A DNA stretch of 64,000 nucleotides from Salinibacterium sp. SWN167 (GTDB lineage Bacteria > Actinomycetota > Actinomycetes > Actinomycetales > Microbacteriaceae): positions 434,001 to 498,000 of the forward strand of contig NZ_JADYWU010000001.1 in assembly GCF_015864665.1 (NCBI RefSeq), written 5' to 3'. Numbering within the stretch: the stretch's first letter is position 1; each line of letters begins with the position of its first letter. The notes beneath the pieces are model-generated. The model did no database searches, was not told the origin of the DNA, and saw nothing but the letters and a program-made list of their open reading frames with translations. This document shows, piece by piece, positions 1 to 8,607 of this stretch. A program made the translations under genes and the position numbers.

Positions 1-61
1 CAGCGACAAGATCAAGTCCACGCTCGAGCCGCAGTGCGATTCGGCGGTTGCTGCTTCGTAG
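1..61 (+). CDS. 3' end of a CDS cut by the window edge
   Basis: The window opens inside a frame read from base 2 that runs to a TAG at 59-61 and gives 19 residues ending CDSAVAAS. Too little remains to name a product. The next gene is on the other strand and ends at 104, so the two are convergent. That this is a real gene end is inferred from the open frame alone. Confidence 0.4.
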   Translation, partial: SDKIKSTLEPQCDSAVAAS

Positions 62-103
62 CGCCGGGCTCGCAACGAAGCGCGGTCAATGCGGCCGGTT
101 CCG

Positions 104-370
104 CTACTCGAGCGTTTTTTCAGCGGGCTTCTGAGCGTTCATCTGCACGACGCCGGCGAGGGTTACGAACACTGCAATGCCGACGGCGAGCATCGCGACT
201 GTGAGCACCGCGGCGTCGGCGGGCAGCATGGCGCACGCGGACGGGGTGTCGTCATAGTCGCAAGTGCGCCACGGCTGGAGCAGATAAATCACGGATGTGA
301 TCGAGCCGATCACGATGATCGCGATTCCCGTAAGGAAGAGCCTCAGCCCTCGTCGTTTGATCTTCACCAC
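104..370 (-). CDS. Small two-helix membrane protein
   Basis: The 88-residue product starts MVKIKRRG, a positively charged end that predicts a cytoplasmic N-terminus. Two hydrophobic segments follow, at about residues 10-32 and 52-76. The stretch between them contains Cys37 and Cys47, which would lie outside the membrane and could form a disulfide. The C-terminus is short and charged. I do not recognise a family. It lies downstream of another two-helix protein on the same strand, separated by about 70 bases. Function unknown. Confidence 0.6.
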   Translation of the reverse strand: MVKIKRRGLRLFLTGIAIIVIGSITSVIYLLQPWRTCDYDDTPSACAMLPADAAVLTVAMLAVGIAVFVTLAGVVQMNAQKPAEKTLE

Positions 371-440
371 CTCACCCTACGGCGCAATGATGAAAATGTC
401 TCGAAAATTAATGCCCACGCGGCCAGGGTGGCCAGCGCGG

Positions 441-689
441 CTATTCGGGGATCTCGTCGGGCGGTCTCTGGCCAGCGCTAACGGCCAGGGCTATGAGCGC
501 AACCGCTGAAATGGCGAAGACGGCGAATCCCGCAACGGTCGCACCGGCGACCCAGTCCGCAGCCCTGGTCGGGTCCAGTCCTTGCTCTTCGCGAAGCCGA
601 TAGTTCACGCCTTCGATCACGGTGAGCGCGACCGCGGTGATGAGTCCGAGGCCACCCACCACGGAAAACCAGACGATGGCGCGCTTCAC
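441..689 (-). CDS. Small two-helix membrane protein
   Basis: This 82-residue protein has hydrophobic segments at about residues 5-25 and 47-70, joined by a charged loop (YRLREEQGLDPTRAADW). The start codon overlaps the stop of the upstream acetyltransferase by 4 bases (ATGA), so the two are probably co-translated. The domain is not recognised. The layout resembles the next gene (104-370), so this may be a small run of accessory membrane proteins. Function unknown. Confidence 0.65.
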   Translation of the reverse strand: MKRAIVWFSVVGGLGLITAVALTVIEGVNYRLREEQGLDPTRAADWVAGATVAGFAVFAISAVALIALAVSAGQRPPDEIPE

Positions 690-1276
690 TGAGTGACACC
701 CTCAGGAGCTAAAGTCGTCGCGTCGTTCGGTTCCGGATGTTGCTCGGTCGACGCAAGCGTCTTCTCAAGAACCTCGAACCGCAGGTCGTCCCGCTGGGGG
801 ATCCCGAACCGCTCTTCGCCGTAGGGAAAAGGCTTCGTGATGCCGGTGCGCACGTACCCGCGGCGTTCATAGAACGCGATGAGCTCTTCGCGCACATCGA
901 TCACCGTCATCTGCATCACGCTCACTCCCCACTCGCGGGCGGCGAACACTTCGGCCTCCGCGAGTACCAGCTTGCCGACCCCGCCGCCTTGCTGATTCGG
1001 GTCGACGGAGAACATCCCGAAGTACCCCGTGCCGTGGTCGTCGGCAACGTGGGCGCAGGCCACGAGCTGGTCGTCACGCTCGGCGAGCAGGATGCTCGAC
1101 CGCGGCCGAGCGAGGTCGGCTTCCAGCGCTGCGGCATCCAAGCGTGCACCCTCAATCAGGTCAGCTTCGCTCGTCCACCCGGCCCGGCTCTCTTCGCCGC
1201 GGTACGCCGCAGTGACGAGCGTCAGCAGTGCCGGGATGTCGTCGCGGGTAGCCGTGCGAAAGTTCAGGGTACTCAT
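686..1276 (-). CDS. GNAT-family N-acetyltransferase
   Basis: The 196-residue product transfers an acyl group from acetyl-CoA to an amine; the substrate cannot be read from the sequence. The N-terminus FRTATRDDIPAL is the usual GNAT opening. Motif A is at about residues 86-108, with strand FGMFSVDP followed by the CoA pyrophosphate loop QQGGGVGK. A later FYERRGYVRTG matches GNAT motif B. The tail after residue 175 is low-complexity and probably disordered. Its last codons overlap the small membrane gene at 441-689 by 4 bases. Confidence 0.85.
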   Translation of the reverse strand: MSTLNFRTATRDDIPALLTLVTAAYRGEESRAGWTSEADLIEGARLDAAALEADLARPRSSILLAERDDQLVACAHVADDHGTGYFGMFSVDPNQQGGGVGKLVLAEAEVFAAREWGVSVMQMTVIDVREELIAFYERRGYVRTGITKPFPYGEERFGIPQRDDLRFEVLEKTLASTEQHPEPNDATTLAPEGVTQ

Positions 1277-1327
1277 CCCAGCATCCTAGGCGCGGTCATC
1301 GGCGGTGGAGGTTGGCTGACTGCGCCA

Positions 1328-1660
1328 TCATTGCTGGGCGGGTCGCACTTCCATCGTCTCGGTGTCGCCGCTGGGGATGAAGAGTTCTTGATCTGAGCAG
1401 ATGGGGCCAGCAATCGTTTCCGTCGCGCCCGACGCGAACGTGGCGCGCACATCATCCGGAATACAGTCGACGCCGAGAAGGACCGTTTCGCCTTCTGCCG
1501 CGATAACGAGTTCTTCCGTGCCGGTAGTGATGATCACCTCGTTCGAGCTTTCATTGAGGATGGAGATGCCCTCGCTGCCTCCACTACTGCACGCAGTCAA
1601 GACTGCTGTCGTAGCCAGAAGCACTAGCGCGGCCGGGGCCAACCGTGTGCGGTTCCTCAT
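1328..1660 (-). CDS. Small secreted lipoprotein
   Basis: The 110-residue product starts MRNRTRLAPA, then a hydrophobic stretch and the lipobox LTAC at residues 21-24, so the mature protein should be diacylated at Cys24 and held on the outer face of the membrane. The remainder is a small beta-rich domain with a Cys pair (CIPDD and PICSDQ) that could form a disulfide. The start overlaps the upstream gene's stop by 4 bases, so they form a two-gene unit. Function unknown. Confidence 0.7.
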   Translation of the reverse strand: MRNRTRLAPAALVLLATTAVLTACSSGGSEGISILNESSNEVIITTGTEELVIAAEGETVLLGVDCIPDDVRATFASGATETIAGPICSDQELFIPSGDTETMEVRPAQQ

Positions 1661-2355
1661 GAGTCTCGTTTCGGCTGGTCATGCGTTGCGAATTCCGCGG
1701 TGATGAAGGGAAGGTGCTGGCGGGGGAAGACCGCAGTGACAACACCACCGCTCGGGAGGGTGGCCCCCACGGCGTAAATGAGCGGATCGGGCGCGACCTC
1801 AACGCCATCCACTATTCGTCCATCGATAACCACGGTGGTTGGTCGAGTGATTCTTCGTTCTGGCATCGGAGCGCGTCGCTCGCCGTGCTGCTCATCAAGC
1901 CCAAGCTCTTTCTGGAACTGATTCATCAGGATGTAATTGGCGTGTTGGGTGAGGAGGGCGCCGACATCGGTGACCTCCGATTCATCACGGTGCCAATGCG
2001 TTTGCACGGCTTCCCAAAGTGCGGGGTACCGCATACTTTCGACCTGCTCAATCAGCCAGGCGGGTCGTGGCCAGGGTGGAACTTCCTCGATCGCGCGACG
2101 GGTATGTTCGTCGAGGATTTCAAGGTTCACCGGATCGGTTTTGTCCGTAGGGTTGCGCCACAGCGTCGCTGAGACGCTCACGCTCATGGCGGAAAAGCCT
2201 GCGCTGTCGGTGGCCGAGTTCACCGCGAGAGAGGTTGACTGCACGGACGATTGTGCGACTAGGCCGATCACCGGAATTGGCATCTGCTTGACCAGCTCCT
2301 CGTGCTGCATGCGCGGGTCGGGTGCGTCTGCGGGGATGACGCCGGTGAAGTGCAT
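1657..2355 (-). CDS. Hypothetical protein, 232 residues
   Basis: No signal peptide, membrane segment or motif that I can name is visible. The middle is Trp- and Pro-rich (EEVPPWPRPAWLIEQ) and the C-terminal third looks beta-rich. The stop overlaps the start of the lipoprotein at 1328-1660 by 4 bases, which suggests co-translation and perhaps a joint function. An imperfect inverted repeat lies upstream at 2465-2519. Confidence 0.6.
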   Translation of the reverse strand: MHFTGVIPADAPDPRMQHEELVKQMPIPVIGLVAQSSVQSTSLAVNSATDSAGFSAMSVSVSATLWRNPTDKTDPVNLEILDEHTRRAIEEVPPWPRPAWLIEQVESMRYPALWEAVQTHWHRDESEVTDVGALLTQHANYILMNQFQKELGLDEQHGERRAPMPERRITRPTTVVIDGRIVDGVEVAPDPLIYAVGATLPSGGVVTAVFPRQHLPFITAEFATHDQPKRDS

Positions 2356-2464
2356 GGTCTTATCGTGCGCCCCGCGGCAAGAAATGACAACTGCTCGACA
2401 GGGCTATCGAGGTGCGAGGTGCTCCCGCGGTGAGAGCGCTAGCTTTCTAGCGAAGTGTGCCCCA

Positions 2465-2519
2465 CTAATGCCATAGAAGTATCAGTTGGGCGCTCTAACC
2501 GATACTTCCGTGGCATTAG
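2465..2519. repeat. Long imperfect inverted repeat (23-bp arms)
   Basis: Arms at 2465-2487 (begins CTAATGCCA) and 2497-2519 (ends TGGCATTAG) pair at 20 of 23 positions around a 9-base loop. It lies between two same-strand genes, after the stop of 2558-3313 and before the start of 1657-2355. No T-run follows on either strand, so it is not a classic intrinsic terminator. It may be an RNA-level stop or processing hairpin, a regulator site, or a small repeat element. Confidence 0.55.
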
Positions 2520-2557
2520 CGCGATGCCTCGTGACGCGCAGCCGCCACATTTGCTCG

Positions 2558-3313
2558 TTAGTCGGAAGATGTAGCCGAGGGCTGCTTCAGGCCGAGGAAC
2601 GGGCTGAAGGCATCGGCGTACTCATCGCTCTGCCCGGTCCGCACAACCGTGGCACCGTAGCTGAAGCTAATGCTGGCCAACGGCCAATCGAATTCCTCGG
2701 CGTCCTGCGCAGAATCGCCCGTCGGGTCTAACGCAAGATCGTCGATCTTAATGAAAACCCATTGAACGCCGTCGGTCGCAGTTCCGGTCCACCGCCAGCA
2801 CTCGTCACCGGCGTCGGCGCACCATTCGGGCACATCGTCGAGCACGAAGTTGCCGAGCCCCGCATCCTGCGTGACTTGGCTGGCAGCGTCGAGAACCCGC
2901 TGCCACTCGTTCGGCTCAGGGACGCTGTCTGAGGTGAAATCGCAACAGTTGACCGTAATGAGCATCGATTCTCCACCGTAGCCATTGCCCGACTGGGGAT
3001 ACCAGTTCTTGTCGGCGAACCAGTCCTGTTCGGGTTCGCTGGATGTCAGAGCGAGCCCGGACGAGTCGGTGATCACCATGCGCAGCTGCTCGACCAGTTC
3101 ACGAGCGCCGGATTCCAACTCAGCCTGATCCGGATACTCGAGCAGCTTTTCTCCGTCGTTTCCTTCGTGCGCGGGATAGTTGACCCAATCGACCGTGACC
3201 TCAGTGCCCGTCGCGTCGGTGTAGGTGGTCGTGGGGGAAGGCTCGAAGCCAAGAATGCTGCACCCGCTGAGGAGAAGAGAAAGAGCGGCGAGGAGCACGG
3301 CATGGGTTCGCAT
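2558..3313 (-). CDS. Lipoprotein of unknown function
   Basis: The 251-residue protein begins with a charged N-terminus, a hydrophobic core and the lipobox LSGC at residues 15-18, so it should be exported and lipidated at Cys18. The mature part is acidic and Trp-rich. It has adjacent cysteines (TVNCCDF) and another pair (WCADAGDECW), which suggests a disulfide-stabilised extracytoplasmic domain. It is divergent from the AroE-like gene at 3385. I do not recognise the family. Confidence 0.7.
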   Translation of the reverse strand: MRTHAVLLAALSLLLSGCSILGFEPSPTTTYTDATGTEVTVDWVNYPAHEGNDGEKLLEYPDQAELESGARELVEQLRMVITDSSGLALTSSEPEQDWFADKNWYPQSGNGYGGESMLITVNCCDFTSDSVPEPNEWQRVLDAASQVTQDAGLGNFVLDDVPEWCADAGDECWRWTGTATDGVQWVFIKIDDLALDPTGDSAQDAEEFDWPLASISFSYGATVVRTGQSDEYADAFSPFLGLKQPSATSSD

Positions 3314-3384
3314 AGCCTCAGTCTCGCACGACGGTGAGGGGTTGCTGGCTTAATCTCAACTTTCCTCGCGGCCATAATGGGTCA

Positions 3385-4197
3385 ATGCCGATCCTCAACA
3401 AAGACATGACGTTGTGTATCTCGCTCGCCGCACGACCCTCGAACCTCGGCACGCGATTTCACAATTATCTCTACGAAGAGCTCGGCCTGAACTTCATCTA
3501 CAAAGCGTTCACGACGAGCAACATCGAGGATGCTATCGCCGGAGTCCGCGGCCTGGGCATCCGGGGCTGTTCCGTGTCGATGCCGTTCAAAGAGGCAGTG
3601 CTTGAGCTTGTGGATGTTGTCGAGCACTCGGCCGCAGCGATCGAGTCGGTGAACACGATCGTGAACAATGACGGCGTGCTCACGGCATCCAACACGGACT
3701 ATGAGGCCGTGGCCGACCTAATCGCCCGCCACCAGCTCGACCCGAGTGTGTCGGTGCTGGTTCGCGGATCGGGTGGCATGGCCAAAGCGGTCGTCGCAGC
3801 CTTCCACGGTGCCGGCTTTGCTGACGTGACCGTGCTCGCGCGCAACGTCGAGGCGGGCGAAGCGATCGCCGCGAAGTATGGCTACCGCGCCGTGAGCGTC
3901 GACCCGCAGCCGGGCCACGCGGTGATCGTCAACGTGACCCCGCTCGGGATGGCGGGAGACGCCGCCGACGAACTCGTGTTCACGCCTGACCACATTCGCG
4001 CCGCGCAGACGGTGTTCGATGTGGTGGCGTTCCCGGCCGAGACACCGCTCATTCGGGCCGCTCGGGATGCCGGAAAGCTCGTCATCACGGGTGCCGAAGT
4101 CATCGCACTCCAAGCCGCGGCGCAGTTCGTTCGCTACACCGGCGTCACGCTGGCGCCCGAGCAGATCGCGCGTGCTTCGGCGTTCTCGCGGGAGTAG
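3385..4197 (+). CDS. Shikimate-5-dehydrogenase-like oxidoreductase
   Basis: The 270-residue NAD(P)-dependent oxidoreductase belongs to the AroE superfamily. The opening MPILNKDMTLCISLAARPSN and LGTRFHNYLY follows the SDH-like (HI0607-type) branch rather than true AroE. Visible family residues are the catalytic Lys in SMPFKEAV, the Asn in VNTIVN and the Asp in NTDYEAV. The Rossmann glycine loop is VRGSGGMAKA. I start at the ATG at 3385 because homologues begin there; an upstream ATG at 3334 would add 17 atypical residues. No other shikimate gene is adjacent, so the substrate (shikimate, quinate or an amino-shikimate) is open. Confidence 0.8.
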   Translation: MPILNKDMTLCISLAARPSNLGTRFHNYLYEELGLNFIYKAFTTSNIEDAIAGVRGLGIRGCSVSMPFKEAVLELVDVVEHSAAAIESVNTIVNNDGVLTASNTDYEAVADLIARHQLDPSVSVLVRGSGGMAKAVVAAFHGAGFADVTVLARNVEAGEAIAAKYGYRAVSVDPQPGHAVIVNVTPLGMAGDAADELVFTPDHIRAAQTVFDVVAFPAETPLIRAARDAGKLVITGAEVIALQAAAQFVRYTGVTLAPEQIARASAFSRE

Positions 4198-4267
4198 GGC
4201 TCGTTCTGAGGCTGGCCCGCTACACTCTTCCCTCGTCGATGGCCCAATTTCGTAATACATTAAACGT

Positions 4268-4531
4268 ATGAGTACAGGTGAGTCGGTAAACGGAGTTCCC
4301 GTCACGGAGGAGCAGATCGCTGCATGGGCGGCTGGAGCGGAGGCCGGGTATGACGTCGCCAAGCTGAAAGAGCGTGGACGTGGCCGCCCCGGACGAGGTG
4401 CCGAGCCTTCGCAGGTTGTGGCGCTTCGGCTCACTCCAGATGAACTTGCCGCGATCGACGCCCGCGCGGCACTCGAACACAAGACGCGGTCGGAGGCTAT
4501 CCGCGACGCGCTCACCTCGTACGTCGCGTGA
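4268..4531 (+). CDS. Ribbon-helix-helix antitoxin-like protein
   Basis: The 87-residue product ends in a typical ribbon-helix-helix fold: strand QVVALRLTPDE, then helices AAIDARAALE and TRSEAIRDALTSYV. Such proteins dimerise to bind operator DNA and neutralise a partner toxin. The preceding basic linker (ERGRGRPGRG) may touch DNA. The gene overlaps the next ORF by 4 bases (GTGA), the usual antitoxin-toxin layout, and probably regulates itself through the AT-rich, partly palindromic stretch just upstream (about 4249-4266). Confidence 0.75.
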   Translation: MSTGESVNGVPVTEEQIAAWAAGAEAGYDVAKLKERGRGRPGRGAEPSQVVALRLTPDELAAIDARAALEHKTRSEAIRDALTSYVA

Positions 4532-4662
4532 AAGTTCACGATTCGGCGCTCAAGCACGGTGTTCGTCCGGAAGACTCAGTCCACGCCGCGACATGGGCGC
4601 TCTGGATCGAAGACCTTGATGATGATTCGCCTGCGCGCATGTTCCGAAGCGTCGGGGCCTGA
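4528..4662 (+). pseudogene. Truncated toxin of the preceding antitoxin pair
   Basis: A GTG overlapping the antitoxin stop opens a frame starting VKVHDSALKHGV, with AATWALWIEDLDDDSPARMF further on. This matches from memory the N-terminal half of a small toxin family paired with such antitoxins, normally about 75-95 residues. Here the frame ends at 44 residues. The predicted second half, beta-strands after a RLGFD-like motif, is missing. The stop lies 4 bases from the end of the protease gene on the other strand, so the truncation coincides with the edge of the island. An alternative is a frameshift, because another frame stays open past 4662. Confidence 0.55.
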
Positions 4663-4665
4663 CCG

Positions 4666-7161
4666 CTACGCCCGGGTTCGTGTCTGCACACTGGTGCGAA
4701 TGTCGCCGGTTTCGATGTTCTGTCGGACCAATTCCTGCCGCATCTGTTGGAATACGGGCGCCACGCCTGTGGGGTCTGCGATCGTCAGAATCGCGGCGAA
4801 CTGGACACCGGATTCGGGGGGATCCTCATCGAACCGTGGCAGGTAGTCAACTGCAAGCTTCCAATTCGACGAGAAGCCGACACCGGTCATTCGTCTGTGG
4901 AACGACTTGACTACCTGCCATTTAAGGGCTTCGTCTATAAGTTCTTTCTCTGCGTGCGGATCTCCCAAGCCGTCACGAGGAGCGTTCACTGGATACAGGC
5001 GGTTGCGGAAGCCTCCATCTCGTTGCTGCTGCATCAATCGGGCTCCTACGTTCATTCGGACACGCTCGGCGCCGTGCTCATAAGCGAGCAGCGGTCTGGC
5101 GACGACGGTGAGCCGCGCATCCCCACGGCACTTTCCGCCGCGAACGAGGGCCTCGGGCCAGACAAACTCAAGTTCTGCGTCCTCTTTCGGACGCAAAATG
5201 CTATTCACTACGAGGGTGATCTCGGAGTCCGCTCGCTGCAGCATTTCTTCGGCAGAGATGGGCACTCCGAATCCGACAAGATCTCGTGCCACACGCTTAA
5301 AGTCCTTGTGGCCGAAAAGTTCCGGTGTCCGTGCGTAGTGCACGAGGAGGGCGAGGAGCACCTCCCTTGAAACGTCACCGTCGATGAGTGAGTCAAGGTC
5401 GGCAAGCGCGCGCGCGACAAGAGGTGCCGCGTAGCTCGTGCCGGCTTCTGCGATGAGCGTGCCAAATTCGTCCACAGATATTAGTCCAGACCCTTCTGCC
5501 GGGGTAGGAGACCCCGAGCCACCGACGTGTCCAAAATCTGGCTTGATCGCGCCCTTGAGCCCGGGGCCTCGCTTGCTATAACGTGCCAGAGCAAAAGGAA
5601 CTTGATTGTCGAGACCTGGCGGGTTGAGGGCGGACACGGAAACGTTGTAAAGACTCTCACCTGGTTCGGCGAGGACCGCTGAAGTGTCGCTCACTAGGCT
5701 GGCGAGCGCCGTTGTGTGGTCTGACGACCACTCGGTTCGAAACTGCGCTGAGGACAAATTGCCCGCTGAGATCACAACGATCACGTCATAAGTGGCGGAA
5801 ATGTAGTCGAGGCGACGAGCGACGTATCCGTAGCGGTCTCGCTCACCTGGGGCAGTGAAGTTCATGCTGAAGTTAAAAACTCGGACCCCATGGTTTCGGC
5901 GAAAGTCTTCGATGGCAGCTTCGATCTCGTCCATGAAGTCCGGAATACCGCCGGGATAGTAGCCGTCAAACGGCAAGCCGGTTTGCGCGGGATCGTCGGG
6001 CAGCACATCGATGTCGAAGATTCGGCAACCGTGGGGTTGGTTGATGTACCAATTGAGTGTTCCAGCGGCAATGAGCAGTCCGGCGATAAAGCTGCCATGC
6101 TTGAGTTCGCGATCCTGTTCGGCAAGCTGCCCCCAGCGGGCCCCGATCCACGGACCAGCTGTATCGCTGACACCACCGTCGATTATTCCGACGGCCGAAG
6201 CTGGTTCCGACTGGTCGCGTTCGAAAATCGCTACGGGAGCAGAGCGCCCGAGGGGGAATGATGACGAGGCCGATGGTGTGACAATCGGTGGAAGAACAAT
6301 CTGGCGGACCATCGGATTAGCTTCTATGGCTCTCAGCGCTTTGTGGTGAACCATCGGCTCAAAACTGACGACGCTGCCTGCGGTTTGAAAGCGTTCGAGT
6401 CTCCTGTCTGTGTCAGATTGCTCGAACGTTAGCGCTCCGGCATCTCCATCCGCCGTCACTCGCGTGTGCAAAACGAGGGATCCGGCTTTGCCGAGCATCT
6501 CGGCACTCACGCCAACAGCAATGAGGGACGAACGAAGTTCTGATAGCGCGAAGTCTTGGGCTTCGGCGAGAGTCCGATCATGGGTAGCGCTGGAACGACG
6601 AAACAGTTCGACTAAGTAAGCGCCGCCTGTACCGGGCCGGCTTACCCATGCCGCGCCGGTCTCCGCGCTGAAGGCCCGCTTGTTTTCATCGGACCACAAA
6701 GTGATCGACTCGACTGCGGATGTCTCGCATCGGTTTCGGCTGGGGGCCGGTCGCAACCGACCAGTGGTATCTTTCCGCATCTCTACGACTGCCTCAGCCT
6801 CTTCAATCGCGCTCAGGACGAGTCGAAGCGCTGTTGGGGTCGCCGCGAAAATCGGTTCACCTATGTCTGCGGTCGCCACGTGCGGAGTCCAACGGGAGCG
6901 GAAGATTTTCTTCTGGGGCCGATGTGACTTTGCCGTCGCTCGAGGTGCCATCGTGACTATGACGTGCCCGAGGCCGAGTCCTTCAGCATCGAGCGCCGCA
7001 ATTATTTCTCTGATGGACTCCAGTAATGATTCTCGATGTGCAACAAACTCTTTGTCGCGACCAAGGAAAAAATCTCGCCCGTTACCCACCGGAGGCGTGC
7101 GCTCACGGTCAATATTTATCGCCCGTGGGTTTAAGACGATCTGTACGGGTTCATTTGCCAT
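4666..7161 (-). CDS. Subtilisin-like serine protease (S8), IetS-like
   Basis: The 831-residue protein carries a full subtilase triad: Asp328 in GIIDGGVSD, His355 in KHGSFIAG and Ser576 in AGTSYAAP. The oxyanion Asn468 is in SAGNLSS. There is no signal peptide, so it should act in the cytoplasm. About 320 residues precede the catalytic domain and 200 follow it, far larger than secreted subtilisins; this fits proteases paired with an AAA ATPase. I start at the ATG at 7161 because GAGGG sits 8 bases upstream; a GTG at 7176 would add 5 residues. It overlaps the ATPase stop by 11 bases, so the two are translationally coupled. Such pairs are known as IetAS, linked to plasmid incompatibility and phage defence. 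Intact by all visible motifs. Confidence 0.85.
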   Translation of the reverse strand: MANEPVQIVLNPRAINIDRERTPPVGNGRDFFLGRDKEFVAHRESLLESIREIIAALDAEGLGLGHVIVTMAPRATAKSHRPQKKIFRSRWTPHVATADIGEPIFAATPTALRLVLSAIEEAEAVVEMRKDTTGRLRPAPSRNRCETSAVESITLWSDENKRAFSAETGAAWVSRPGTGGAYLVELFRRSSATHDRTLAEAQDFALSELRSSLIAVGVSAEMLGKAGSLVLHTRVTADGDAGALTFEQSDTDRRLERFQTAGSVVSFEPMVHHKALRAIEANPMVRQIVLPPIVTPSASSSFPLGRSAPVAIFERDQSEPASAVGIIDGGVSDTAGPWIGARWGQLAEQDRELKHGSFIAGLLIAAGTLNWYINQPHGCRIFDIDVLPDDPAQTGLPFDGYYPGGIPDFMDEIEAAIEDFRRNHGVRVFNFSMNFTAPGERDRYGYVARRLDYISATYDVIVVISAGNLSSAQFRTEWSSDHTTALASLVSDTSAVLAEPGESLYNVSVSALNPPGLDNQVPFALARYSKRGPGLKGAIKPDFGHVGGSGSPTPAEGSGLISVDEFGTLIAEAGTSYAAPLVARALADLDSLIDGDVSREVLLALLVHYARTPELFGHKDFKRVARDLVGFGVPISAEEMLQRADSEITLVVNSILRPKEDAELEFVWPEALVRGGKCRGDARLTVVARPLLAYEHGAERVRMNVGARLMQQQRDGGFRNRLYPVNAPRDGLGDPHAEKELIDEALKWQVVKSFHRRMTGVGFSSNWKLAVDYLPRFDEDPPESGVQFAAILTIADPTGVAPVFQQMRQELVRQNIETGDIRTSVQTRTRA

Positions 7162-8338
7162 CGCTCGGACCCTCACCTATCGAGTCGCTTAGACGTCGTT
7201 GAATCGTCTTCGTGCTGCACTTGAAAAGCTGCGCCAGCTCGGCGTGACTGAAAAGCCCGTCAGCGGTGGCGAGCTCTACGGTTAGAGGTGCTTCATCGAG
7301 CTGGATCTGGCGCCTACGATCAGACTCGACGCGAATTGAAGTAGATTGCGCTACTTGCAGCGCTGTTTCGATGGGCGCAGATTCAGGATCATCGCGGAGC
7401 AGCCGACGTTTGCGGTACTTCATGGCCATCGTTTGAACTTCGGCTCCGGAAGCACCGTCACAGAGCCAGGCGATGAGTTTAGCCTCAGCGGCAAGTCCGT
7501 CATCGAGTAGCCTGTCTGCGATCACAATCCGTTGCTCAAGGCCTGGTAGCGGGACCGCAAGTTGCACCTCAAATCGACGCCATATCGCGGGGTCGAGAAG
7601 CATTTCGTGGTTTGTGAGGCCGATGGTGATTCCTTTTCCTTCCCTCCCGTCCATGTTCTGGAGAAGCGCGTTCACTACGCGTTTAATTTCTCCGACTTCG
7701 TTTGGGTCGTCGCGGAGTTTGGCGATCGCGTCGAACTCGTCCAGCACGAGTACGCACTCGTACCGGTTCGCAAAGTCAAATAGTGAGCCAAGGTTCCGAG
7801 CGGTGTTGCCGAGGAAAGAACTGATCAATCCATCCAAGCGAGCGACGACTACGGGAAGCTGCAATTGCTGGGCTAGCCACATCGCTACGGTGGTCTTCCC
7901 TGTGCCTGGCGCGCCGTAGATTAGAAGCGATTGCGATGGATTCAAGCCGGCGTTGAGCAACTCGTCGGACTTTGCCCATTCACGCACAAGAGCATCAATA
8001 TTTTCTTGCAACGATGCAGGAAAAAGTGGCAGTCTCGCATCGAGCACCTCCGGCATGTAGACGGTGGCGAGTGGGGCAGCCGAGTCTTTATCGACGGGAA
8101 CGCGGACGCTCGAAGTCATGCGTTCCCCGAGAGAAACGGCGCTTCGCCTAATTCGGCTTGGCGCGAGAGAAGCCGACCGCTCGCGATTGTTTAGCATTTT
8201 CACCAATGCGGCGGCGTCACGCTCATCGCCCGCATCTGACATTGCTGTGGCAAGCCGTTCGATTTGATGGCGCAGCGGGTCGCTATCGTGCGCTAAAGCG
8301 ACACGGAGGAGAGATTTTAGGATAGAAAAGTGCTGCAT
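7151..8338 (-). CDS. AAA-family ATPase with C-terminal HTH, IetA-like
   Basis: The 395-residue AAA ATPase has Walker A GAPGTGKT at 142-149, Walker B VLVLDEFD at 196-203, a sensor-1 region GLTNHEML and an arginine pair in WRRF near 253-256. The first 120 residues are a helical N-terminal domain. The C-terminus holds a helix-turn-helix-like segment (HAELAQLFKCSTKTIQRRL), which could bind DNA or a partner. Gene order and overlap with the S8 protease make it the regulatory half of an IetAS-like pair. By analogy the ATPase would restrain or load the protease. It is divergent from the YaaC-like gene. Confidence 0.85.
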   Translation of the reverse strand: MQHFSILKSLLRVALAHDSDPLRHQIERLATAMSDAGDERDAAALVKMLNNRERSASLAPSRIRRSAVSLGERMTSSVRVPVDKDSAAPLATVYMPEVLDARLPLFPASLQENIDALVREWAKSDELLNAGLNPSQSLLIYGAPGTGKTTVAMWLAQQLQLPVVVARLDGLISSFLGNTARNLGSLFDFANRYECVLVLDEFDAIAKLRDDPNEVGEIKRVVNALLQNMDGREGKGITIGLTNHEMLLDPAIWRRFEVQLAVPLPGLEQRIVIADRLLDDGLAAEAKLIAWLCDGASGAEVQTMAMKYRKRRLLRDDPESAPIETALQVAQSTSIRVESDRRRQIQLDEAPLTVELATADGLFSHAELAQLFKCSTKTIQRRLSDSIGEGPSDGK

Positions 8339-8607
8339 ATGGACATCTTAGCCTCGTGCTCGGACAATTTTGGGCAGATCGCGGACAGTATGAATTGGCG
8401 CAGACGTTCTTGTGACTCATGGCGCTGTTCCGCTCGCCAGCGTCGTGTTCTGAGGGTTCGCCCAAACAGCTGTTAGAAATGTGGTGTGGCTACTGGCCAG
8501 GGGCTCCCTGCCGGTTTTCTGCTGATGGCGGATTCGCCGCCCGGAGCGGTCGTAGGTTTGGCTTGCGCGCACGGCCTGAAAACACGGACAACCCTTACCG
8601 TTGGGGC

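Noticed and set aside
1681-2476. Plus-strand ORFs over the lipoprotein and hypothetical pair
   Set aside because: They are frame shadows of the coupled minus-strand genes, which have a clean 4-base overlap and a lipobox.
3334-3384. Upstream start of the AroE-like gene
   Set aside because: The extra 17 residues are atypical; homologues begin at the residue encoded at 3385.
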